From positions 1 through 5,221 of the forward strand of contig DASQVO010000501.1 in NCBI GenBank assembly GCA_035640715.1: 5,221 nt of DNA, written 5' to 3'. The stretch is from DASQVO01 sp035640715. GTDB lineage: Bacteria > Actinomycetota > Actinomycetes > Streptosporangiales > Streptosporangiaceae. The translations under genes and the position numbers were made by a program. The notes beneath the pieces were generated by a model. The model worked only from the letters and a program-made list of their open reading frames with translations. It had not been told where the DNA came from and did not search any database. Positions 1 to 5,221 of the stretch are shown one piece after another (the first letter of the stretch is position 1; each line of letters begins with the position of its first letter).

Positions 1-1
1 C

Positions 2-1504
2 GGCTCGCTGGCCGACTACCACGTGCACGCGATGCCGATCACCTCGATGACCGTCAAGGCGCTGGAAGCCTTCGACATCACCAGGAAAGACGCCGAGCGG
101 GCCAAGAACATGTTCGCCCTCGGCCTGCTGTCCTGGCTGTATGACCGGCCCGCTGAGGGAACGCTGGACTTCCTCCGGTCGAAGTTCGCGACCAGGCCCG
201 AGATCATGAAGGCCAATATCGCGGCCTTCCAGGCGGGCTGGAACTTCGGCGAGACCACCGAGGCCTTCTCGGTCAGATACGAGGTGAAGCCGGCCACGCT
301 GGCGCCGGGAACCTACCGGAACATCACCGGCAACACCGCGCTGGCATGCGGCCTCATCGCGGCTTCCGAGCTGTCCGGGCTGCCGTTGTTCCTCGGCTCC
401 TACCCGATCACGCCGGCCTCCGACATCCTGCATGAGCTGGCGAAGCAGAAGCGGTTCGGCGTCCGAACGTTCCAGGCCGAGGATGAGATCGCCGGCGTCG
501 GGGCAGCGCTCGGCGCCGCCTTCGGCGGCGCCCTGGGGGTCACCACCACGTCGGGGCCCGGCATGACGCTCAAGGCGGAGACGATCGGCCTGGCCGTGTC
601 GCTGGAGCTGCCGCTGATCGTCTGCGACATCCAGCGGGCGGGCCCGTCGACCGGCATGCCGACCAAGACCGAGCAGGCCGACCTGCTGCAGGCGCTCTTC
701 GGCAGGAACGGCGAGTCGCCGCTGCCGGTCGTTGCCCCGGCTAGCCCCGCGGACTGCTTCGAGGTGGCCATCGAGGCGGCGCGGCTGGCGGTCAAGTACC
801 GCACCCCCGTGATCCTGCTGTCCGACGGGTACCTCGCCAACGGCTCGGAGCCGTGGCGCATCCCAGACGTGGGCGGCCTGCCGGATCTCAGCCGCGAGTT
901 CTCCTTTGCCACGGCCGATGAGTGGCGCCAGACGGCTCCCGGCAACCCGGACGGCGGGGCCGTCGCGTTCCGCCCGTTCCAGCGTGACCCGCAGACCCTG
1001 GCCCGGCCCTGGGCCGTTCCCGGCACGCCGGGCCTGGAGCACCGGATCGGCGGACTGGAGAAGGCCGACGTGACCGGCACGATCTCCTACGACCCCGGCA
1101 ACCACGATGCGATGGTGCGCCTGCGCCAGGCCAAGATCGACGGGATCGCCGCCGACATCGGGCCGCTCCAGGTCGATGACCCGGACGGTAACGCGCGCGT
1201 CCTCGTGCTGGGCTGGGGCTCCACGTACGGCTCGATCGGCGCCGCGGTCCGCCGGGTGCGCGGCGCGGGCCGCTCCATCGCCCAGGCGCACCTGCGCCAC
1301 CTCAACCCGTTCCCCGGCAACCTCGGCGACGTGCTGCGCCGCTACGACAAGGTGCTCGTCCCCGAGATCAATCTGGGCCAGCTCGCGCTGCTGCTGCGCG
1401 GCCGCTACCTGGTTGACGTGATCTCCTACAACCGCGTCCGCGGCCTGCCCTTCCGCGCGGCCGAACTGGCCGACGTCATCAAGGATGTGATCGACAATGC
1501 CTGA
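2..1504 (+). CDS. korA: 2-oxoacid:acceptor oxidoreductase, fused gamma/alpha subunit (KorA), 5'-partial
   Basis: Large subunit of a CoA-dependent 2-oxoacid:ferredoxin oxidoreductase, most likely 2-oxoglutarate (KorA type), acting in the cytoplasm with KorB. The reading frame is open from base 2, so the start lies outside; 500 residues are visible, while fused KorA proteins are usually about 600-650. Visible residues 1 to about 100 are the end of the gamma domain (ARATKDF-like segment here reading MTVKALEAFDITRKDAERAKN). The alpha pyrimidine-binding domain follows, with YPITPASD at visible residues 134-141, a known family motif for substrate binding, then QAEDEIAG, TTTSGPG and GPSTGMPTKTEQADL. 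The C-terminal part (about 397-500) is the transketolase-C-like domain, including LGWGSTYG. The order and motifs match mycobacterial KorA (Rv2455c) as I remember it. The stop overlaps the korB start by 8 bases, implying translational coupling. Substrate choice (2-oxoglutarate rather than pyruvate) is inferred from family resemblance. Confidence 0.95.
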   Translation, partial: GSLADYHVHAMPITSMTVKALEAFDITRKDAERAKNMFALGLLSWLYDRPAEGTLDFLRSKFATRPEIMKANIAAFQAGWNFGETTEAFSVRYEVKPATLAPGTYRNITGNTALACGLIAASELSGLPLFLGSYPITPASDILHELAKQKRFGVRTFQAEDEIAGVGAALGAAFGGALGVTTTSGPGMTLKAETIGLAVSLELPLIVCDIQRAGPSTGMPTKTEQADLLQALFGRNGESPLPVVAPASPADCFEVAIEAARLAVKYRTPVILLSDGYLANGSEPWRIPDVGGLPDLSREFSFATADEWRQTAPGNPDGGAVAFRPFQRDPQTLARPWAVPGTPGLEHRIGGLEKADVTGTISYDPGNHDAMVRLRQAKIDGIAADIGPLQVDDPDGNARVLVLGWGSTYGSIGAAVRRVRGAGRSIAQAHLRHLNPFPGNLGDVLRRYDKVLVPEINLGQLALLLRGRYLVDVISYNRVRGLPFRAAELADVIKDVIDNA

Positions 1505-2654
1505 GGCGGGGCACACACACGGCCGCCGCTCCGCGGGTGGCAACGGCGGGGGGAACGGCAACGGCACGGCGCACGGCAGCGCTGAGCCGAACGGGAACGG
1601 CATGGCAGCCCGCCGCCCGGCGTCCCTTACCCTCGTCCCGAAGGCACCGGAGAAGCTGTCCACCAGGGACTTCAAGTCCGACCAGGAAGTGCGCTGGTGC
1701 CCGGGCTGCGGCGACTACGCGATCCTGGCCGCCTTCCAGGCATTCCTGCCCGAGCTCGAGGTGCCGCGGGAAAACGTCGTCGTGATCTCCGGGATCGGCT
1801 GCTCATCGCGGCTCCCGTATTACATGGACAGCTACGGAATGCACTCGATCCACGGCCGCGCCCCGGCCATCGCCACTGGCCTGGCCGCCTCGCGCCCCGA
1901 CCTGTCCGTCTGGGTCGTCACCGGGGACGGCGACGCGCTATCCATCGGCGGCAATCACCTGATCCACGCACTGCGCCGCAACGTCAACATCAAGATCCTG
2001 CTGTTCAACAACCGGATCTACGGGCTGACCAAGGGCCAGTACTCGCCCACCTCCGAGCAGGGCAAGATCACCAAATCCACGCCGTTCGGCTCGCTGGACA
2101 CCCCGTTCAACCCGGTGTCGCTCGCGCTCGGCGCCGAGGCCAGCTTCGTGGCCCGGACCATCGATTCGGACCGCAAGCACCTCACGAGCGTGCTGCGGGC
2201 CGCCGCCGACCACCGGGGCGCCGCCTTCATCGAGATCTACCAGAACTGCCCCATCTTCAATGATGAGGCGTTCTCGCCGCTGACCGACGCCTCCTCCCGC
2301 GATGACCAGCTGATCCGCCTTGAGCACGGCGAGCCGATCCGGTTCGGCGCCAGCAAGCAGCGGGGCCTGCGGTTCGGCCGGTACGGCGGGCTGGAGGCCG
2401 TTGACGTGGCCGAGGCCGACGGCGGATCGCTGCTCACCCATGATGCGCACACCGACGACCCGTCCTACGCGTTCGCCCTCTCCCGGCTGGACACGGTCAA
2501 CTTCGCACACTCGCCGATCGGCGTGTTCCGCCAGGTCGAGCGGCCAAGCTATGACGCGCTGATGGCGCAGCAGATCTCCCAGGCACGCACCAAGCAGGGC
2601 GATGGCGACCTCGCCACGCTGCTCTCGGGCGGCGACACCTGGACGATCGGCTAG
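1497..2654 (+). CDS. korB: 2-oxoacid:ferredoxin oxidoreductase beta subunit (KorB)
   Basis: Catalytic partner of KorA; it binds thiamine diphosphate and one [4Fe-4S] cluster and relays electrons to ferredoxin. The 385-residue product has CPGCGD (Cys68, Cys71), GIGCSSR (Cys102) and YQNCPIF (Cys251), the four cysteines expected as cluster ligands in this family. The thiamine diphosphate/Mg site is GDGDALSIGGNH (143-154), followed by NNRIYGLTKGQ (171-181). Everything from about residue 55 matches mycobacterial KorB from memory. The first 40 residues are unusual: Gly/Asn-rich low complexity. The start at 1497 is supported by the 8-base overlap with korA and an AAGGA about 11 bases upstream. A second ATG at 1602 (residue 36, MAARRPASLTLVPKA) has a GGGA about 6 bases upstream and would give a 350-residue protein closer to the conserved core, so the true start is open. 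Confidence 0.96.
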   Translation: MPEAGHTHGRRSAGGNGGGNGNGTAHGSAEPNGNGMAARRPASLTLVPKAPEKLSTRDFKSDQEVRWCPGCGDYAILAAFQAFLPELEVPRENVVVISGIGCSSRLPYYMDSYGMHSIHGRAPAIATGLAASRPDLSVWVVTGDGDALSIGGNHLIHALRRNVNIKILLFNNRIYGLTKGQYSPTSEQGKITKSTPFGSLDTPFNPVSLALGAEASFVARTIDSDRKHLTSVLRAAADHRGAAFIEIYQNCPIFNDEAFSPLTDASSRDDQLIRLEHGEPIRFGASKQRGLRFGRYGGLEAVDVAEADGGSLLTHDAHTDDPSYAFALSRLDTVNFAHSPIGVFRQVERPSYDALMAQQISQARTKQGDGDLATLLSGGDTWTIG

Positions 2655-2680
2655 TGGCAAGGGACGAGGAGATTCGCCAG

Positions 2681-2695
2681 CGGCCTACAGGGCCG
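2681..2695. terminator. Small hairpin between convergent genes, possible bidirectional terminator
   Basis: CGGCC (2681-2685) pairs with GGCCG (2691-2695) around a 5-base loop, extendable by one G-T pair. It lies in the 44-base gap between the korB stop and the stop of the oppositely oriented symporter gene, where a shared terminator is expected. There is no T-run on either side, so any activity would be of the U-tract-free kind proposed for actinobacteria. The stem is short and could be chance. Confidence 0.3.
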
Positions 2696-2698
2696 TGA

Positions 2699-4315
2699 CT
2701 ACGTAGTATCCCCAGATCGGCCCGATTGGCGCTGAACAGCGTTCCTTCCATAGTCGGCCGGCGAGGTCTCGTCGCTTCCGGTGGATGCGCGCAGTGCTTT
2801 GAGCACCAGGGTGAGTGCGACGGTGACGAGCATGTTGAGGACGAACGCGGTGAGTGCGATGTAGACAGTCGGTCCCGAGAACGGCAGCGGGGCCGTGGGT
2901 GAGGCGAAGTGCGCCTGAGTGGGCGAAGAGGAGTGGTAGGCGGTGAGGGTGCCGTAGACCATGCCAACGGCCCAGCCGGCCAGCAACGCCCACCGATGGA
3001 ACCAGCGGGTCAGGACGCCGAGCACGATGGCCGGGACGGTCTGGACCACCCAGATGCCGCCGAGCAGCTGGAGGTTGATCGACAGCGACTGGCTGAACCC
3101 GAGCACGAAGACCAGGGCACCCGCCTTGACCAGCAGAGACACGATCTTCGCTACCTTGGTTTCCTCCCGGTCGGGCGCGGTGGGGCGCAGGTAAGCGCGA
3201 TAGATATTGCGGGTGAACAGGTTCGCCGCCGCGATCGACATGATTGCTGCGGGCACCAGGGCACCGACACCGATCGCCGCGAACGCGATACCGGCGAACC
3301 AGTGCGGCAGCAGGTGCTCGAACAGAAGCGGAACGGCGAGCTGCGGATTCTTCGCCTGCGCGACGGCCGACGCGGTCGAGTGGTCGGCCCGCGCGAGGTA
3401 ACCCAAGAGCGCCAGGAGGCCGAGGATCAGCGAATAGGCCGGGATCAGGACGGAGTTACGGCGGACGGTCTCTCCTCTGCTCGCGGACACGATGCCGGTG
3501 AACGCGTGCGGGTAGATGAAAATGGCCAGCGACGAACCCAGCGCCAGTGTGCCGTATGCCCAGTTGCTCGCCGCGCCGGTGATGAGTGTGCCGGACGGCT
3601 TGCCGGTCGCGGGGTTGGGTTTCGCCAGCGCTGACTGCGCCGCGCCGAAGATGTGCTCCCAGCCACCGAGTTTGGCGGGCAACACGAAGATCGCGACCAG
3701 TACCACGAGGTAGATCAAGGTGTCCTTGACGAATGCGATCAGCGCCGGGGCTCGCAGTCCCGAGCTGTAGGTGTAGGCGGCCAGCAATGCGAATGCGATC
3801 AGCAACGGCAGGTCGCGTGCGAATCCGGTACCGGACAAGCCCATCACGGTCAGCACCGACTGCATCCCGACCAGCTGCAACGCGATATAGGGCATGATGG
3901 CCAGGATTCCGGTGACCGCGACCGCGAGCCCGAGCAGCCGCGAGCCGAACCGGCCGCGCACGAAGTCAGCGGCGGTGACGTAGCCGTGGCGCTGCGATAC
4001 CGACCACAGCCGCGGGCCGATCACAAACAGCAGCGGGTAGGCGATCGCCCCGTAGGGAATCGACCAGAAACCGAGCGCCCCGCTCGCAAAGACCGCGGCG
4101 GGCACCGCGATGAAGGTGTAGGCGGTGTAGAGGTCACCACCGAGCAGGAACCAGGTCACGGCCGTACCGAAGCGACGGCCACCCAAACCCCATTCGTCAA
4201 GGGTCTGCAGCTCGCCCCCGCCACGCCAGCGTGCGGCAAGGAAACCGAGCACCGTCACAAAGAGCACGAAGAACGCGAAAATGCCCAATTCGGGGGATCG
4301 CATTGGAAAACTCAT
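2699..4315 (-). CDS. Sodium:solute symporter family permease, MctP-like monocarboxylate transporter
   Basis: Integral membrane transporter of the SSS family, 538 residues, a normal length. By eye there are about 13 hydrophobic segments, near residues 9-28, 52-75, 82-103, 125-157, 168-183, 188-213, 252-276, 289-306, 340-365, 389-408, 414-436, 442-460 and 484-508; the C-terminal 30 residues are polar. Signature stretches are GGRRFGTAVTWFLLGGDLYT (46-65), GYVTAADFVRGRFGSR (111-126), MPYIALQLVG (141-150) and VPAAIMSIAAANLFTRNIYR (354-373). The last is typical of the MctP-like branch and covers the helix expected to supply part of the Na2 sodium site. Known relatives take up pyruvate, lactate or other short monocarboxylates; the substrate here is inferred. 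The ATG at 4315 overlaps the DUF3311 stop by 4 bases (ATGA) with a weak GGAA 6 bases upstream, consistent with coupled translation. A second ATG four codons in is possible. The gene is convergent with korAB. Confidence 0.93.
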   Translation of the reverse strand: MSFPMRSPELGIFAFFVLFVTVLGFLAARWRGGGELQTLDEWGLGGRRFGTAVTWFLLGGDLYTAYTFIAVPAAVFASGALGFWSIPYGAIAYPLLFVIGPRLWSVSQRHGYVTAADFVRGRFGSRLLGLAVAVTGILAIMPYIALQLVGMQSVLTVMGLSGTGFARDLPLLIAFALLAAYTYSSGLRAPALIAFVKDTLIYLVVLVAIFVLPAKLGGWEHIFGAAQSALAKPNPATGKPSGTLITGAASNWAYGTLALGSSLAIFIYPHAFTGIVSASRGETVRRNSVLIPAYSLILGLLALLGYLARADHSTASAVAQAKNPQLAVPLLFEHLLPHWFAGIAFAAIGVGALVPAAIMSIAAANLFTRNIYRAYLRPTAPDREETKVAKIVSLLVKAGALVFVLGFSQSLSINLQLLGGIWVVQTVPAIVLGVLTRWFHRWALLAGWAVGMVYGTLTAYHSSSPTQAHFASPTAPLPFSGPTVYIALTAFVLNMLVTVALTLVLKALRASTGSDETSPADYGRNAVQRQSGRSGDTT

Positions 4316-4530
4316 CGCTCATTCCGCACCAAGAAGTAGGCAGCCCCCATCAGCACCACAGTGATCACCAGCCACAACAACTGCCACCAGTAAAAGAACG
4401 GAAAGCCCGCCACACGCGGTGACGCCTTCGCATAGGACGGCACCCACAGATAGGCCACGACGGGCACGATGAGCAATACGCCCGCGAGCACGTGCCGAAC
4501 CGAGCGCCCGCTCCGCTTCTCTTTCAGCAT
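4312..4530 (-). CDS. DUF3311 family small membrane protein, probable symporter accessory subunit
   Basis: A 72-residue protein with two predicted membrane helices (about 14-31 and 46-67) and a basic N-terminus. VVAYLWVPSYAK (24-35) and GFPFFYWWQLLW (42-53) are the hallmarks of DUF3311 proteins. These are commonly encoded directly before SSS-family permeases; a role as small partner or assembly factor is an inference from that pairing, and here its stop overlaps the permease start by 4 bases. I chose the ATG at 4530 because GGGAGAG (4547-4541) sits 10 bases upstream and the length then fits the family (about 70 residues). The frame stays open to 4614, with an ATG at 4563 and a TTG at 4614, but neither shows a ribosome-binding site and the added residues do not look like family sequence. 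Confidence 0.88.
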   Translation of the reverse strand: MLKEKRSGRSVRHVLAGVLLIVPVVAYLWVPSYAKASPRVAGFPFFYWWQLLWLVITVVLMGAAYFLVRNER

Positions 4531-4540
4531 TTGCTCGTTT

Positions 4541-4547
4541 CTCTCCC
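4541..4547 (-). promoter_or_regulatory. Ribosome-binding site fixing the DUF3311 start
   Basis: On the minus strand this reads GGGAGAG, ending 10 bases before the ATG at 4530. It is the only purine-rich Shine-Dalgarno-like stretch before any candidate start of the DUF3311 frame; the region before the ATG at 4563 reads ACTGACAGC and has none. It therefore favours the 72-residue product over the longer versions. Confidence 0.6.
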
Positions 4548-5019
4548 AACGATCCCAAGGCATGCTGTCAGTGCGGATTGGACCACGAGTCGACGCGAGG
4601 CCATCCGTGCCCAACAGCTTTCAACCGGGTCATGTGAAAGCCTTATCTCGGCGGCGCCTCGTGTCCCCCCGGCCAACGGCAATCCGGGATACCGGCTAGC
4701 CTGGATCTTTCGTGATCTTGCCGGGCGTTCGCCAACGGCCAGCGGCTCCGCGGCATTCATCCCGAATGAGGGCATCATGGCACCCGCGCCCATGGCCCCC
4801 CGGCGGCGCATCATGTCACCTGACCCGGCATGGCACATCAGCGCCGGCAGTAGCTGCACCCGGCTGATGGAGCCCCATCATCTCTACTGATCCGGCCGTT
4901 CAACCCGCGACAATCCGCGCTGAGTCATGAACTGCACAGCCGCGTTCATATTGATAGGAATGAAGCTTTCCCAGGATGGACCGCCGCCAGACATGCAGCA
5001 ATTCGTCTACAAAGATGAA

Positions 5020-5074
5020 AACCTACACCTACACTGTAGATTTCATTCGAAAACTTGCAGCGTAGGTGTAGGTT
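5020..5074. repeat. 13-bp perfect inverted repeat with 29-nt spacer
   Basis: AACCTACACCTAC (5020-5032) is the exact reverse complement of GTAGGTGTAGGTT (5062-5074). The spacer partly continues the stem: read as plus-strand RNA, 5034-5039 pairs with 5055-5060 (two G-U pairs) and 5041-5043 with 5051-5053, leaving a 7-base loop. Read on the minus strand, the stem is followed by a T-rich TTCATCTTTG, so it could act as a terminator for msrA, whose stop is 36 bases before the repeat. The surroundings are unusually AT-rich. Alternatives are a regulator-binding site or a relic of a small mobile element; I cannot choose from one copy. Confidence 0.85.
5029..5039. promoter_or_regulatory. Operator-like palindrome CTACACTGTAG
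   Basis: CTACA-C-TGTAG is a perfect 5-bp half-site palindrome about one central base, resembling operators of TetR-family repressors in actinobacteria. It contains TACACT (5030-5035), which fits a TAnnnT -10 element on the plus strand, with a weak TCTACA (5006-5011) 18 bases upstream. No convincing gene lies downstream on that strand, so a working promoter or operator is speculative. Confidence 0.25.
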
Positions 5075-5078
5075 AGCG

Positions 5079-5092
5079 GGCGCTACAGCGCC
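5079..5092 (-). terminator. GC-rich hairpin downstream of msrA, candidate terminator
   Basis: GGCGC (5079-5083) pairs with GCGCC (5088-5092) around a TACA loop; one more T-A pair is possible with a tighter loop. It begins 18 bases past the msrA stop on the transcribed strand and has no T-run after it. It could act alone as a U-tract-free terminator or together with the larger inverted repeat that follows. Confidence 0.35.
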
Positions 5093-5110
5093 TTCGGTCC
5101 CACCGCGGTC

Positions 5111-5221
5111 CTAGTCACTCGCCTTGACCACGCCGACCGGGCAGGCCACACCGGTGCCGCCGGCACCGCAGTAGCCGTGGGGGTTCTTGTCCAGGTACTG
5201 CTGGTGCCAGGCCCCGGCGGG
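5111..5221 (-). CDS. msrA: Peptide methionine sulfoxide reductase MsrA, C-terminal end (5'-partial)
   Basis: Only the last 36 codons and the TAG stop are inside the window; the start lies beyond base 5221. The visible residues include WHQQYLDKNPHGYCGAGG followed by TGVACPVGV, closely matching the C-terminus of actinobacterial MsrA, which ends YHQQYLDKNPxGYCGxGGTGVxCPxGV in my recollection. MsrA reduces methionine-S-sulfoxide in proteins using thioredoxin. The two visible cysteines (in GYCG and VACP) are the expected resolving cysteines; the catalytic cysteine of the GCFWG motif would be outside the window. The aromatic residue before HQQY is Trp where relatives usually have Tyr. The gene is not coupled to the transport operon: about 580 bases separate them. 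The family call is firm despite the short fragment. Confidence 0.9.
   Translation of the reverse strand, partial: PAGAWHQQYLDKNPHGYCGAGGTGVACPVGVVKASD

Larger units (their letters stand above)
4531..5110. other. Intergenic region of about 580 bases without a convincing gene
   Basis: Lies between the start of the DUF3311-symporter operon and the end of msrA, both on the minus strand, so it should contain the transport operon's promoter; I saw no clear -35/-10 pair. The left part (4531-4900) is GC-rich. It has open frames of about 110-130 codons on both strands that match nothing I recognise and overlap each other. One is a Met/Arg/Gly-rich minus-strand frame near 4750-4859; another is a 37-codon plus-strand ORF at 4777-4890 with GAGGG just upstream. 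An 8-base palindrome GGCTAGCC sits at 4694-4701. The GC content then falls to about 52% (4921-5000) and 39% (5001-5075), where the inverted repeat lies. Confidence 0.7.

Noticed and set aside
400..1080. 226-codon minus-strand open frame inside korA
   Set aside because: Shadow of a very GC-rich true gene; its translation is Ser/Pro/Arg-rich with no recognisable domain, while the plus strand encodes conserved KorA throughout.
1938..2660. 240-codon minus-strand open frame opposite korB
   Set aside because: Fully antisense to the conserved thiamine diphosphate-binding part of KorB and lacks any family pattern.
3767..3777. Second copy of GTAGGTGTAGG, matching the right arm of the inverted repeat
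   Set aside because: It encodes the Ala-Tyr-Thr-Tyr stretch of the symporter; an 11-base match between two places in 5 kb is expected by chance.
2909..4339. Two long plus-strand open frames (241 and 228 codons) opposite the symporter
   Set aside because: Antisense to the SSS permease; charged, Gln/Arg/Asp-rich translations typical of the complement of membrane-protein codons.
4669..4740. Direct repeat of GCCAACGGC-like sequence (about 4671-4680 and 4730-4739)
   Set aside because: Only two short copies about 60 bases apart in GC-rich DNA; no further structure or feature attached.
4492..4890. 132-codon plus-strand open frame over the DUF3311 start and the gap
   Set aside because: Its first part is antisense to the DUF3311 gene, its start has no clear ribosome-binding site, and no domain is recognisable.
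5015..5080. Integron attC site or CRISPR repeat
   Set aside because: The ends do not fit the attC core patterns GTTRRRY/RYYYAAC, there is no integrase or cassette gene nearby, and only one repeat pair exists, in inverted rather than direct orientation.

Overview
The window looks like chromosomal DNA of a high-GC Gram-positive bacterium (Actinomycetota). The first two genes are strongly GC-rich (75-80% in stretches I counted). Their proteins closely resemble, from memory, the mycobacterial/streptomycete KorA-KorB pair, and the gene cut by the right edge resembles streptomycete-type MsrA. Genus or species cannot be told from this window.

Left half (1-2654, + strand): a two-gene operon for a CoA-dependent 2-oxoacid:ferredoxin oxidoreductase, most likely 2-oxoglutarate-specific (KorAB). 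The gamma/alpha-fused subunit gene enters from outside the window and overlaps the beta (thiamine diphosphate/iron-sulfur) subunit gene by 8 bases. The enzyme converts a 2-oxoacid and CoA to acyl-CoA and CO2 and passes electrons to ferredoxin.

Middle (2699-4530, - strand): a convergent two-gene transport operon. A 72-residue DUF3311 membrane protein overlaps by 4 bases (ATGA) a 538-residue sodium:solute symporter of the MctP-like monocarboxylate group. Only 44 bases with one small hairpin separate the two operons. Uptake of pyruvate, lactate or acetate would feed the same central metabolism as KorAB, but that functional link is inferred from family and proximity only.

Right end (4531-5221): about 580 bases without a convincing gene, then the last 36 codons of msrA (methionine sulfoxide reductase A) on the - strand. 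The gap holds the best unexplained signal: an AT-rich island (about 39% GC over 5001-5075) with a 13-bp perfect inverted repeat around a 29-nt spacer that itself partly pairs. One arm abuts an operator-like palindrome. It lies just downstream of msrA and could be a terminator, an operator or a small mobile/RNA element; the sequence alone does not decide. No clearly new multi-gene system was found.
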